From NCBI GenBank assembly GCA_963749535.1, contig CAVVNF010000023.1, positions 1 to 36,856 on the forward strand: a stretch of DNA of 36,856 nucleotides, written 5' to 3'. Under the pieces are notes generated by a model. That model saw only the letters and a program-made list of their open reading frames with translations. It was not told where the DNA came from and did not search any database. Position 1 is the first letter of the stretch. Every line of letters starts with the position of its first letter. The stretch comes from Chersky-299 sp963749535 (lineage in GTDB: Bacteria; Actinomycetota; Thermoleophilia; RBG-16-64-13). The position numbers and the translations under genes were made by a program. Shown piece by piece: positions 1 through 7,926 of the stretch.

Positions 1-1046
1 AAAAGAAGGATTATCGCGACCGCGCCCACTAAACCCAATTCCTCACCGATGGCCGAGAAGATGAAGTCCGTGGGAAGAGCGGGGATGATGGTCCGACCGT
101 TCTGGAGAACCAGATAGCCCTGCCCCAGGCCCCGTCCGAACAGGCCCCCAGCGGCCAGCGCGAACAACGACTGCACGATCTGGTAGCCCTTGCCGGATGG
201 GTCTTTCCAGGGGTTCAGCCAGACGTCCACTCGAAGCCGCACGTGGGGGAAGACCTTGTACAAGAGCGCTGAGCCGGCCACGAAAAGGATCAGCCCAACC
301 ACCACGTAGAAGAACCTTCCGGTGGCGACATACATGAGGGCGAGCAGCGCCCCGAAGAAGAGCAAGCCGGTACCGAGGTCCTTCATGAAGATGATCAGAA
401 CCATCGACAGAGCCCAGATGCTCAGCAGGGGCGCCAGATATCGGAAGGGCGGCACCGGGACCCCCAGGATCCGCCGAGTGCTCACCGTCAGGACCTCCCG
501 CGCATCTTCGAGATACGCCGCGAAGAAGATCACCAACAAGATCTTGGCGAATTCTCCCGGCTGGAAGCCGATCGGGCCCAGCTTCACCCAGAGTTTGGCC
601 CCGTTGACGTCATGCCCGAACACGGCCGTGAAGACCAGCAGCAAGACTCCCGCGATGCCGATAAGAAAGCGATAGTCGCGGAGCATCTTGAGGTCTCGCA
701 CGAAGACCAGCACCAAAAGGAACACCACCAGACCCACCACCAGCCACAGGGCCTGCTCGAGGGCCAGCTTCTCGTTGATGCGATAGATGACCAGGATCCC
801 GAGCGTGGAGAGTAACGCAGTTACCGGCAAGAGGTAGGGGTCGGCGTAGGGAACCAGGAAGCGACGGCCGACGTGCGCCACCGCAAAGAGGGCCAGGAAG
901 ATCACGCCGTACAGCAGCGAGTACCACGTGAGCGCGGAGGACTTCTGCGTGTAGACCAGCGCGAACCCCAACGTGGTCAAAAGCACCGCGGGGATGAGGA
1001 AAAGAAGCTCTCGGTTACGCGTGTTCTCCAGGGTACGGCTGCTCAC
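1..1046 (-). CDS. rodA: RodA/FtsW (SEDS) peptidoglycan glycosyltransferase, 3' end cut by window edge
   Basis: SEDS-family integral membrane enzyme that polymerises glycan strands from lipid II and works with a class B penicillin-binding protein. The minus strand reads open for 348 codons from a GTG at 1046 and runs off the left edge. It is strongly hydrophobic and carries SEDS signatures: NGAKLW..LG and QPGEFAK about halfway, KDLGTGLLF, GKGYQ..QSLFALAAGG, and P..TDFIFSAIGEELGLVG near the cut. The start overlaps the stop of the PP2C gene as GTGA, which suggests translational coupling. The name rodA rather than ftsW rests on the actinobacterial gene order fhaA-fhaB-pstP-rodA. A transpeptidase gene would be expected just beyond the window. 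Confidence 0.93.
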   Translation of the reverse strand, partial: MSSRTLENTRNRELLFLIPAVLLTTLGFALVYTQKSSALTWYSLLYGVIFLALFAVAHVGRRFLVPYADPYLLPVTALLSTLGILVIYRINEKLALEQALWLVVGLVVFLLVLVFVRDLKMLRDYRFLIGIAGVLLLVFTAVFGHDVNGAKLWVKLGPIGFQPGEFAKILLVIFFAAYLEDAREVLTVSTRRILGVPVPPFRYLAPLLSIWALSMVLIIFMKDLGTGLLFFGALLALMYVATGRFFYVVVGLILFVAGSALLYKVFPHVRLRVDVWLNPWKDPSGKGYQIVQSLFALAAGGLFGRGLGQGYLVLQNGRTIIPALPTDFIFSAIGEELGLVGAVAIILL

Positions 1047-2479
1047 GGAGAGACGCTGAGGCTGCGGATGAACCGCTGCCCCTCCTCCTTCGTGACATGG
1101 GCGTGAGCGTTCACCTGTGCCTGAAGGGCTGGTTGCAGCACCGAGTAGGGAACCTGGCCTTCCTCCACGACGGATGATAGCTCGATGCCCAGGACGCTTC
1201 CCGGAAGTCCGTTGAAGAGAGCCAGATTTCCGTTGTACACGCCCACGTAGTAGACGGAAGAGTTGTATACGGCGAATCCCGCGACAGCGATCACGATGAC
1301 GAGGATGACGATAGTCACGGTGAGCGCCCACCGCCGGCGCGACCAGCCCCATCTTCCCTTGACACCAGCCCGCGGTTTGGCGGAGGGAAGCAGCGGGGAG
1401 GCATCGGCCCGACCTGCCGCCGGTCCGGCACTTCCGGCAGTGCCGCGTCGCGCCACGGACTCGTCAGCCCCGTCAGTTCCTTCGTCGGCCGCTCCACCAT
1501 CGACCACCGCGCCACTCTCGGCGACCTCATCCTTAGCGGCCGTTGCGGCGCCCGCTTCGGACCGGACGCGGACGGGCCGCAGAAGCGCGCGGCCCGCAAG
1601 CCTACGCCGCACGCCACCGCCGTACCTGCGACCGCGGCCGAGTCCAGCGCCCTCGGCGTCCAGCCCGCGATCGACCGGACCGATGAGCACGGTCTCCGCT
1701 GCTGCCGCGACCTGACCGTCGTCTGTGTCCTCCAGATCCTCGGAGCCGCCGGCGCCCGTGGAGCCGTCGGCTCCGTCAGCGCCGATAAACACTACAACGA
1801 CGGTGACGTTGTCATCTCCACCCGCTTCGAGCGCCGCTTCGACGAGGGAGTCCGCCGCCTGCTGCGGGTCGGCGGCGACCTTTGTGAGTTCCTGGATCAG
1901 CGGGTCGAGCACCATGCCGCTCAGCCCGTCACTGCACAGGACGAGCCGGTCCCCCGCGACCACGGGCACCTCGAGGATGTCGGGCTGTACGACGCCTTCC
2001 GTGCCGAGCGCTCGCGTTATCACGCTGCGGTGCGGGTGCACGGCCGCCTGGGCGGGGGTGAGCTCGCCACGACGTATCATCTCGCCTACCCATGAATGAT
2101 CGCTGGTGACTTGCCGTAGCTCCCCGTCATGCAACAGATAGCCTCTGGAGTCTCCCACGTGCGCGAAGACCAGCCGGTCGCCATGCCCCAGGGCAGCGGT
2201 AAGGGTGGTCCCCATGCCGATAAGCCGGTCTTCTTCGAGGCTACGCCGCACGATAGCAGTGTTGGCTTTCATCACGGCTTCCCGCAGAGTGTCGGGCCCG
2301 GCCGTCCGGGGGTCCACGGTGAGCAGGGTGCGACAGGCCGTCTCGGAAGCGACCTCTCCTCCCCGGGCCCCGCCCATGCCGTCGCAGACCGCAAAAAGGC
2401 CATCCCGCGCGAGAAAAGAGTCCTCGTTGCTCCTCCGCACGAGGCCGACGTTGCTCGCCACCGCATACTGGAAGCGCAC
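1043..2479 (-). CDS. pstP: PP2C-family Ser/Thr protein phosphatase with one membrane span (PstP-like)
   Basis: Metal-dependent phosphatase that reverses Ser/Thr kinase signalling in envelope growth. Residues 1-233 form the PP2C domain: SNVGLVRRSNED, VCDGMGGARGG (metal-binding Asp33), HVGDSRGYL, SDGLSGM and GGDDNVTVVVV. A low-complexity Ala/Gly/Arg-rich linker follows, then one membrane span at about residues 385-406. An extracytoplasmic tail of about 70 residues ends the protein. Length (478 aa) and topology match mycobacterial PstP. The GTG start at 2479 shares one base with the fhaB stop (TAGTG) and has GAGGTGA about 8 bases upstream. Its opponent is probably the kinase at 4371-5621. The frame is intact. 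Confidence 0.94.
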   Translation of the reverse strand: MRFQYAVASNVGLVRRSNEDSFLARDGLFAVCDGMGGARGGEVASETACRTLLTVDPRTAGPDTLREAVMKANTAIVRRSLEEDRLIGMGTTLTAALGHGDRLVFAHVGDSRGYLLHDGELRQVTSDHSWVGEMIRRGELTPAQAAVHPHRSVITRALGTEGVVQPDILEVPVVAGDRLVLCSDGLSGMVLDPLIQELTKVAADPQQAADSLVEAALEAGGDDNVTVVVVFIGADGADGSTGAGGSEDLEDTDDGQVAAAAETVLIGPVDRGLDAEGAGLGRGRRYGGGVRRRLAGRALLRPVRVRSEAGAATAAKDEVAESGAVVDGGAADEGTDGADESVARRGTAGSAGPAAGRADASPLLPSAKPRAGVKGRWGWSRRRWALTVTIVILVIVIAVAGFAVYNSSVYYVGVYNGNLALFNGLPGSVLGIELSSVVEEGQVPYSVLQPALQAQVNAHAHVTKEEGQRFIRSLSVSP

Positions 2480-3006
2480 TATCTCACCTCTACCCGGAAG
2501 ATAGTGTCGCCCACTTCTACGTGGTCACCCGCGTGAAGGGTTCGAGCCTCCGCTATCTCCACGCCGTTGACGACCGTGCCATTGGTACTTCGGAGGTCTT
2601 CAACCGTGAGGCCCTCGGCAGTGGATTCGAAGAGGGCGTGCTTGGATGACACAAACGTGTCCCGGAGGCAGATGTCAGTCTCGGGAGCGCGTCCCGCGAG
2701 CGCGCTTGCGCCGCGAGGCAGCTCATAAGCCTCCCCAGGCCGGAGCGAGGGGCTTTTCTCCACAACGAGCGCCCAGACCGCGCCAGGCATGACCGCGGCG
2801 CCCTCGACAGCAGAGACCTGACCCACCGCGGCCGCTGGTGCAGAGACAGGCACTGAACTACTGGGTGCAGCCCTGAACCCGCTGGGGCTGGGGCTCGCAG
2901 CCGAAGCTCTGAATTCGCGATTGGTGGAGCGGATCACCCTGTAGATGAACACATAAAGGACGATGAGAAAGACGAACTTGCCCGCCAGCAGCACTATCTG
3001 CAGCAT
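2479..3006 (-). CDS. fhaB: Membrane-anchored FHA-domain protein (FhaB-like)
   Basis: Phosphothreonine-reading adaptor. Residues 1-24 are a hydrophobic anchor followed by Arg. Residues 25-95 are a Ser/Ala/Pro-rich linker. Residues about 97-175 are a C-terminal FHA domain with the conserved pieces AGRAPETDI, FVSSKHA, EDLRSTNGTVVNG and LHAGDHVEVGD. At 175 aa the anchor-linker-FHA layout is that of FhaB/FipA, which bridges phosphorylated divisome proteins. It lies between fhaA and pstP, as in mycobacteria. The ATG at 3006 follows two tandem copies of a ribosome-binding-like 14-mer (see 3009-3036). Confidence 0.92.
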   Translation of the reverse strand: MLQIVLLAGKFVFLIVLYVFIYRVIRSTNREFRASAASPSPSGFRAAPSSSVPVSAPAAAVGQVSAVEGAAVMPGAVWALVVEKSPSLRPGEAYELPRGASALAGRAPETDICLRDTFVSSKHALFESTAEGLTVEDLRSTNGTVVNGVEIAEARTLHAGDHVEVGDTIFRVEVR

Positions 3007-3008
3007 GG

Positions 3009-3036
3009 CCCCATCTCCCTGCCCCCATCTCCCTGC
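3009..3036 (-). repeat. Perfect 14-bp tandem duplication carrying the fhaB ribosome-binding site
   Basis: Read on the minus strand, GCAGGGAGATGGGG occurs twice back to back immediately upstream of the fhaB ATG. Each copy has its own GGGAG, so the gene has two candidate Shine-Dalgarno sites. It fills most of the 42-base gap between fhaA and fhaB. Confidence 0.8.
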
Positions 3037-3048
3037 CCGGTGGCCGTC

Positions 3049-3912
3049 TTACCTGGTCTCCACGGTCAGCTTGTGGCCCCCGATGTACACGACGTCCGTC
3101 CGCTTGAGCGGCGTGTTCAGGATCGGATAGCCATTCACCAGAGTGCCGTTTGTGGAGTCGAGATCCTCCACCATGACCCGTCCGTTCTCCCAGTAGATCG
3201 CCGCGTGACGACGTGAGACGTTGGGGTCATCGAGCTGAAAATCCGTATCTTTCGCCCGACCTATTACGATCCGGCCCTTGCTGAACTCTCGAACTCGATT
3301 TCCGGATCGAACCACGAGGGTCTGGTGAGCAAGGCCCAGGTGCGCCGCTTCTTCCGGCTCAATGACGCGTGTCGCCGTGGGCATACCGTTGGCGGCCGCG
3401 GGAGTCACCGGCCGGGTGCGAGCCGCCCGTTTTGACGACGGAGCGGCAGGTGCAGGCGCGGCCGCTTCAGCCCCAGGCTCGCCGGACAACGGCACTGCGG
3501 CGTCCGTCGCCACCCGTTCCGCAAGGATACCGAAGCGGCCCACGGCCAGATCTTTGTCCACCAGCAGCCGCACGCCGACGTCCCCGGGCAGTTCGTACCT
3601 CTTTGCGCGGGCGTGCTTGCGAAGACGCCGCTCGAGATCGCGGATGATCTTGTCCTCCTGTCCTCCCAAGTGCTCGGCGTCCTCCGGACACAAGTACACG
3701 GCAAAACTGTTGCAGGCCGAGACGCACGACGAACGGGCGATCTTGTGGTCGTCCATCTCCTTCGTTAATTTGCTTGCCAGATCGGCAGGCTTTACGTACG
3801 GTCTGGACTCTCGTTTGGAGCGGTCGCGACGTCGTTCGGTGCTAGGAGCATCCTTGCTGTTGACTCCGGCGGCACTCTCCATTCGCGACTCGACCCTCCG
3901 CATCAAACCCAT
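3049..3912 (-). CDS. fhaA: FhaA-like protein: DUF3662 domain plus C-terminal FHA domain
   Basis: Cytoplasmic phosphothreonine-binding regulator of peptidoglycan synthesis. An N-terminal DUF3662-type domain (residues about 35-135, with VKPADLASKL, NSFAVYLCPEDAEHL and ELPGDVGVRLLVD) leads through an Ala/Pro linker to an FHA domain at about 210-287 (VIGRAKDTDF, NVSRRHAAIYW, EDLDSTNGTLVNG). A GTG at 3918 is also in frame. The ATG at 3912 is preferred because TAGGAGGT (3921-3928) lies 8 bases from it but only 2 from the GTG, and the N-terminus MGLMRRVESRMES then resembles mycobacterial FhaA. The SD overlaps the stop of the upstream reading frame. FhaA in mycobacteria binds phosphorylated MviN and restrains wall synthesis. 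Confidence 0.93.
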   Translation of the reverse strand: MGLMRRVESRMESAAGVNSKDAPSTERRRDRSKRESRPYVKPADLASKLTKEMDDHKIARSSCVSACNSFAVYLCPEDAEHLGGQEDKIIRDLERRLRKHARAKRYELPGDVGVRLLVDKDLAVGRFGILAERVATDAAVPLSGEPGAEAAAPAPAAPSSKRAARTRPVTPAAANGMPTATRVIEPEEAAHLGLAHQTLVVRSGNRVREFSKGRIVIGRAKDTDFQLDDPNVSRRHAAIYWENGRVMVEDLDSTNGTLVNGYPILNTPLKRTDVVYIGGHKLTVETR

Positions 3913-3925
3913 AGACACGTACCTC

Positions 3926-4585
3926 CTATAGGATAACCGGACCCTCGGACGGGACGAGAAGGGCGGACAGAAACGCGATTATAACGCACGGGACGTACGC
4001 TACCAGAAAAGGTCCCATCGCCACCCTCACGTGTACGACTAGCACCGGGAGCAGGACAAAAGCCGCAAATACAGCCATGGAGTAAAGACTCCCGCCCCAG
4101 AGCCGGCGCTCTGTGGACCGAGCCGCCAACGTAAAGAACGGCAACGAGAACACGGAGAAAAGGCCGAGTTGCAGGAACAGTTCCGGCCGCGCGTCCAAGA
4201 AGCGGGCGAGTTCCGTCAGCACTGTCCAGGGGGACGCGGCGTGACGCGCCGCACGCAACGGGGCGCCCACTCCCTGGCTGAAGACATACGGCAACTTCGT
4301 CCATCCCGCCAAGCCCGCGGTGACTGCCAGCACCAACCCGCTCAGGAAACCGACAACGGGCCCCCAGCGCCTAAGAGCAGCGGAGGCGAGAGGAAGAACG
4401 GCGAGACCCACGCCCCCGGCGATGGCAAACGGCATGACTCCCGGCAATAGAGCGGCCCACTCTCGCCTCCGCCATCGGAGCAGACTCATGGAGAGGACGG
4501 CCAGTACCACGTAGATGACCCCCCAACCGGCCCCGTAGGCAAAGATCGGCGGGGCCAAGATTGCCAGCGTCAAGACTCCCTCCAC
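3926..4585 (-). CDS. Polytopic membrane domain, probably the frameshifted C-terminal half of the kinase at 4371-5621
   Basis: Open frame of 219 codons that is almost wholly hydrophobic, with about six to eight membrane spans (for example VIYVVLAVLSMSLL, VVGFLSGLVLAVTAGLAG, LFLQLGLFSVFSLPFF, VIIAFLSALLVP). It has no domain I recognise. Its first residues continue naturally from the kinase frame across about 4570-4640. Within that stretch the kinase frame turns from membrane-like sequence into Gly/Arg-rich sequence while this frame becomes membrane-like. One indel would join both parts into a protein of about 564 aa. A separate GTG-started gene is possible, but I see no ribosome site for it. 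It ends 14 bases before the fhaA ATG, with the fhaA SD overlapping its stop. Confidence 0.7.
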   Translation of the reverse strand: MEGVLTLAILAPPIFAYGAGWGVIYVVLAVLSMSLLRWRRREWAALLPGVMPFAIAGGVGLAVLPLASAALRRWGPVVGFLSGLVLAVTAGLAGWTKLPYVFSQGVGAPLRAARHAASPWTVLTELARFLDARPELFLQLGLFSVFSLPFFTLAARSTERRLWGGSLYSMAVFAAFVLLPVLVVHVRVAMGPFLVAYVPCVIIAFLSALLVPSEGPVIL

Positions 4586-5621
4586 CGAAAGGCCAAACGA
4601 GAGCCAAGAACGCAGGAACTGCGATCAGCGGGATGATCCAGGAGCCCGGATAGAAGGGAGCCCGCGGCAGCAGATAGAGCGAGCAGCCCAGCGAAGAGAC
4701 CCCGGCAGCCAGATGTTGCCCGAGGAAGGCCATTCGCGCCTGGTCTAGCCGACTCACATCCAGCCGTTGGAAGACCCTGGTAGGGATACTTTCGTCCCGC
4801 ACTTCCACCGGCATGTCGTGCGCGGCGCGGGACAGGAGACGGCCAAAGGCGGAGGCATCGGGCCGGGCATAGCGGTCGCGCGCCATGGCCCGCTGTAAGG
4901 CATCGCTGAGCGAGTGGGGCAGGTCGGGGCGCAGGCTGAGAAGAGGCGGGACGTCGGGGCGCGACACGTCGCGCAGCAGTTCTTGCACTTTCTTGCCCTT
5001 TGATGGGTTCCTCCTCGCGAAGCCCTCGTAGAGGGTCAGGGCCAGCGAGTAGACGTCACTGCGCGAGTCGACGTTCCTACCCTCCAGTTGTTCCGGAGAC
5101 ATATAGGCGAGGGTGCCGACCAGGTCGCCGTCCACGGTGATCGAAGCCCTGTCCTCCAGCATCGCCACGCCGAAGTCCATGAGCCGCACGTCGACGGCTT
5201 CATCGGCCACGAGCATGATGTTCTCGGGTTTGATATCTCTGTGCACGACCCCGCGGCGATGCGCATGTTCAAGAGCCCGGCACAGCTGGATGCCGGCCTC
5301 GAGGATGTCACTATCGGTGAGACTCTGGTCGCGGAAGTGCTCGCGTAAGGTCTTGCCCTCCACGTATTCGGTGATGAGCAGCGTCCTGTCCGGGTCGCGC
5401 ACCATCTCGTAGACAGTGAGGATGTGGTGATGGTTGAGTTTCGCCGCTGCTTGGGCCTCGCGGAGCACGCGATCATCCACGTCGGCGGTCTGCTGGACCA
5501 CCTTGACGGCTACCGGCCGGCCCATGCGCAGATCGTCGGCAAGATAGACGGTGGCAAAGGCACCGCTTCCCAGCTTGCGGACTATCTGGTAGCGCTCGTA
5601 TAGGAGTGGCGGGTCAGCCAT
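4371..5621 (-). CDS. Ser/Thr protein kinase (Hanks type), C-terminus out of frame
   Basis: The kinase domain spans residues about 10-270. It has a glycine loop LGSGAFATVY, Lys40 in VAVKVV, a likely helix-C Glu55, HRDIKPEN with catalytic Asp129, DFG at 149-151, and MSPEQLEG as the APE equivalent, so it should be active. A linker and two hydrophobic segments follow (LAAGVSSLGCSLYLLP and WIIPLIAVPAFLALVW). From about 4600 to 4371 this frame is probably spurious, and the true continuation is the frame ending at 3926. There are no PASTA repeats, unlike PknB; the sensor part is a bundle of membrane spans. As first gene of the fhaA-fhaB-pstP-rodA run, it probably supplies the phosphothreonines that the FHA proteins read. 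Confidence 0.88.
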   Translation of the reverse strand: MADPPLLYERYQIVRKLGSGAFATVYLADDLRMGRPVAVKVVQQTADVDDRVLREAQAAAKLNHHHILTVYEMVRDPDRTLLITEYVEGKTLREHFRDQSLTDSDILEAGIQLCRALEHAHRRGVVHRDIKPENIMLVADEAVDVRLMDFGVAMLEDRASITVDGDLVGTLAYMSPEQLEGRNVDSRSDVYSLALTLYEGFARRNPSKGKKVQELLRDVSRPDVPPLLSLRPDLPHSLSDALQRAMARDRYARPDASAFGRLLSRAAHDMPVEVRDESIPTRVFQRLDVSRLDQARMAFLGQHLAAGVSSLGCSLYLLPRAPFYPGSWIIPLIAVPAFLALVWPFGGGSLDAGNLGPADLCLRGRLGGHLRGTGRPLHESAPMAEARVGRSIAGSHAVCHRRGRGSRRSSSRLRCS

Positions 5622-5628
5622 TGCAGCG

Positions 5629-5657
5629 AGTATACCGCCGGGCAGTCGCTTGGCTCA
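5629..5657 (-). promoter_or_regulatory. Candidate promoter of the kinase-fhaA-fhaB-pstP-rodA run, possibly leaderless
   Basis: On the minus strand a good -10 box, TATACT (5629-5634), lies 7 bases upstream of the kinase ATG (5621). A weak -35-like TGAGCC sits 17 bases further up. Transcription would start at or next to the ATG. No Shine-Dalgarno sequence precedes that ATG, which fits a leaderless mRNA. Confidence 0.45.
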
Positions 5658-5728
5658 GGAGCGCGTGAGGGGCGATTCGCCGGAAAGTGCGGGGCAGCTC
5701 GGGAGGCCAAGGCTTTGACCAACCGGAA

Positions 5729-5849
5729 GTGAGGCGGCGTCAGCCCGGCGGAAGAGTCGCGGAGGCTTTTCCGCGCTGCTGGAGCCGGGTTGGCGCCGCC
5801 TCACCCCGCGGAGGCTTTCCCGCGCAGCTGTAGCCGGGGTGGCGCCACC
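5729..5849. repeat. Overlapping direct and inverted repeats in the kinase/tRNA-Leu divergent region
   Basis: The 310 bases between the kinase and tRNA-Leu contain no gene. Two 42-base direct copies, 5759-5800 and 5808-5849, differ at 5 positions; each contains GCGGAGGCTTT, AGCCGGG and GGCGCC. The first copy also pairs with 5729-5750: GTGAGGCGGCG at 5729-5739 is the exact complement of 5794-5804, and similarity continues inwards, so a long hairpin can form. Function unknown; it might be a regulatory hairpin or a terminator for read-through. Confidence 0.65.
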
Positions 5850-5864
5850 GAAGGAGCCCCGTGG

Positions 5865-5870
5865 TATACT
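5865..5870 (+). promoter_or_regulatory. Candidate extended -10 box for tRNA-Leu
   Basis: TGGTATACT combines a TGn extension with a TATACT box, 61 bases before the mature tRNA. No convincing -35 sits 17 bases upstream, as expected for an extended -10 promoter. Confidence 0.4.
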
Positions 5871-5931
5871 GCGAAATCACTCAGGGCGGCCCTCAAGCAG
5901 TGCCTTTCTCAGACGCCCTGTGATCATGCCC

Positions 5932-6018
5932 GGGCGAGTGGCGGAATTGGCAGACGCGCTAGGTTCAGGGTCTAGTGAGCTTACGCTCATGGGGGTTCAA
6001 GTCCCCCCTCGCCCACCA
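5932..6018 (+). tRNA. tRNA-Leu(CAG), CCA encoded
   Basis: An 87-base class II tRNA. The acceptor GGGCGAG pairs with CTCGCCC. The anticodon stem CTAGG/TCTAG holds loop TTCAGGG with anticodon CAG. The long variable arm has a GAGC/GCTC stem, and the T arm is GGGGG-TTCAAGT-CCCCC. The discriminator is A (6015), and CCA is encoded at 6016-6018. Confidence 0.95.
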
Positions 6019-6042
6019 TAACTTCAGTCTTGCCGCCGGGAG

Positions 6043-7122
6043 ATGACCAATCTGCTAGAGGACGACACATCGAAGGAGTTGGCTCCGGGGGAGCGAAAGC
6101 GGCGGAGTAAGAAGGCCCTGCCGAAACCCCTCATCCGTCTGCTCGTTCTACTGGCGGCCATAGTCGTCATCGTAGTCGTCGTCACTCTTGTCGTCCGTAG
6201 CGCCATCAACAGCCGGGAATCCGCCGGCTATCAGAAATACATGACCGAGGTCTCCGGCATCCTCAAGAACTCGGACGCGGTGGGGGCGGCCCTCACTACC
6301 CTCCTGACCAAGCCCAGCGGGACCACGCGCGAGGACCTTCAGACTCGCCTCGACACGTACATCCAAGAGTGCGGGGAATACGCGACCCAGGCGGAGAAGA
6401 TGAAAGTGCCCAGCCAACTTGTGAAGGCGGACGTTCATCAGATGTTCGTTACTACGATGGAGTTGCGCCAGAAGGGTCTCGTCAATCTCAAGCCTTCGCT
6501 GATGAACGCCCTCGAGGTCCAGGACGTCGTGGTCTCGTCGGAGCAAGTGTCGCGCGCGCTCAAATATCTGACGCTGTCCGACTTCTTGTATGACGAAGTG
6601 TTCGTCCAACGAGCGACGGACGTCCTCAAACAGAAGAACCTCACCGGTGTGAACGTCCCCACCACCCAGTTCCTCACCGACCCCGACATGGACTCCAACA
6701 CCCGCGTCCAGTCGATGCTCACGGCGCTCAAGAGCACCGGCAACTTGCAGGCCGTCCACGGCGTGGAATTGGTCAAGGTCGTGGTTCTGCCGGATAAGAA
6801 GACTCTGACTGCGAACGACACGTTCAATCTGGTCGCCAGCGATCAGCTCGCGTTCCACGTCACCATCGAGAACCAAGGGAATATGTCTGAGAAGAATGTT
6901 CCGGTGAAGGTCACCCTCACCCCGAGCAGCGAACAACCTGAGTCCAAGACGGTGAACGTCCCGGAGATCAAGCCAAGTGAGCAACTCACTGTCTCAGTGA
7001 ATGGGCTCAATCCGACTCCATACGGGGAGAAGTCTGCCGTCAAGGTGGAGGTGGGGCCGGTGAAGAACGAGAAGGTGAAGGATAATAACTCGCTCCAAGC
7101 GTGGGTCATCTTCACTCTTTAG
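6043..7122 (+). CDS. Membrane-anchored protein with a C-terminal CARDB-like beta domain
   Basis: 359 aa, function not recognised. A charged Lys/Arg-rich N-terminus (residues 1-28) precedes one strong membrane span at about 29-51, so most of the protein is outside the cell. Residues about 60-240 look helical (FVTTMELRQKGL, VSRALKYLTLSDFLYD). The last 110 residues look like a CARDB/Ig-type beta sandwich: LAFHVTIENQGN, KNVPVKVTLTP and PYGEKSAVKVEV are typical of that fold. The ATG lies 24 bases after tRNA-Leu, with GGGAG touching it, so the ribosome site is poorly spaced and the mRNA may be shared with the tRNA. The next gene follows after 21 bases, which suggests co-transcription. Confidence 0.8.
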   Translation: MTNLLEDDTSKELAPGERKRRSKKALPKPLIRLLVLLAAIVVIVVVVTLVVRSAINSRESAGYQKYMTEVSGILKNSDAVGAALTTLLTKPSGTTREDLQTRLDTYIQECGEYATQAEKMKVPSQLVKADVHQMFVTTMELRQKGLVNLKPSLMNALEVQDVVVSSEQVSRALKYLTLSDFLYDEVFVQRATDVLKQKNLTGVNVPTTQFLTDPDMDSNTRVQSMLTALKSTGNLQAVHGVELVKVVVLPDKKTLTANDTFNLVASDQLAFHVTIENQGNMSEKNVPVKVTLTPSSEQPESKTVNVPEIKPSEQLTVSVNGLNPTPYGEKSAVKVEVGPVKNEKVKDNNSLQAWVIFTL

Positions 7123-7143
7123 GAATCGAACGAGGGGTCGAAC

Positions 7144-7926
7144 GTGAGCGCAACACAGGTATTCGAGATCGTGGCCATCGTCGCGATAGCTGCTGCTGCG
7201 GCGGCTGGAGTCGGGCTGGGACTGGTTTACGTCCGCCTTCAGCGCTACCAGCGAAATCAGCACGTGATCATGGGCTCCCGCGGAACAGTGGACATCGTCG
7301 ACCACGTCACGTCGCTGGACGAGAAGCTCAACAACATCCGCACTGTCGTCGAGGACCTGACGCTTGCGGCGCGCGACCACGAGGTGCGCATCGACAATTG
7401 CCTCTCCCGTGTGGGAATCGTCCGTTTTGACGCGTACCAGGATCTTGGCGGCCGGCAAAGCACCGCCGTGGCCTTTCTGAACGCGCTCGAGGATGGCGTG
7501 GTCATCACGACGGTAGTCAGTCGGGACTTCGCGCGGATGTACGTGAAGCTTGTCCGCGACGGCAAGTCCGACATACCGTTGGCCCCAGAAGAAGTCCAGG
7601 CGTTGGACCAGGCAAGGGCTCGAGGGAATGCGCCCTTCACGATCCGTCCGCGCGTGGAAGTCAAGGAATCCGGCTCCTCCTTGTCGATCGACGATCTGAC
7701 GGCCGGTCTCGACGCTCCTTTGGCGGGTGGCATCCCGGGCCCTCGGCCGGCTGACGACAGGCTGCTGGACCGCGAGAATCGCAGGCGCAAACGCCGGGGT
7801 CTGCCTCCGATAGACGAACTGCCCGTGCCGTCCGCCCTGGGATGGACAGAGCCGGAGACTCCAACGGCCCGGCCCAGCAGCGACTCGTTGCCCGAGGCCG
7901 GCGCCCGTGCCGGACGAGATGCATGA
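7144..7926 (+). CDS. DUF4446 family protein with N-terminal membrane anchor
   Basis: 260 aa. A hydrophobic segment at residues about 8-30 anchors the protein. A short helical stretch (LDEKLNNIRTVVEDLTLAA) is followed by the DUF4446 core at about 75-160, with RVGIVRFDAYQDLGG, QSTAVAFLNALEDGVV and ARMYVKLVRDGKSD. The biochemical role of DUF4446 is unknown. The last 70 residues are Pro/Arg-rich and probably disordered. The GTG start at 7144 follows GAGGGG at a suitable distance. Its stop overlaps the pheA start as ATGA, so pheA translation is probably coupled to it. Confidence 0.88.
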   Translation: MSATQVFEIVAIVAIAAAAAAGVGLGLVYVRLQRYQRNQHVIMGSRGTVDIVDHVTSLDEKLNNIRTVVEDLTLAARDHEVRIDNCLSRVGIVRFDAYQDLGGRQSTAVAFLNALEDGVVITTVVSRDFARMYVKLVRDGKSDIPLAPEEVQALDQARARGNAPFTIRPRVEVKESGSSLSIDDLTAGLDAPLAGGIPGPRPADDRLLDRENRRRKRRGLPPIDELPVPSALGWTEPETPTARPSSDSLPEAGARAGRDA

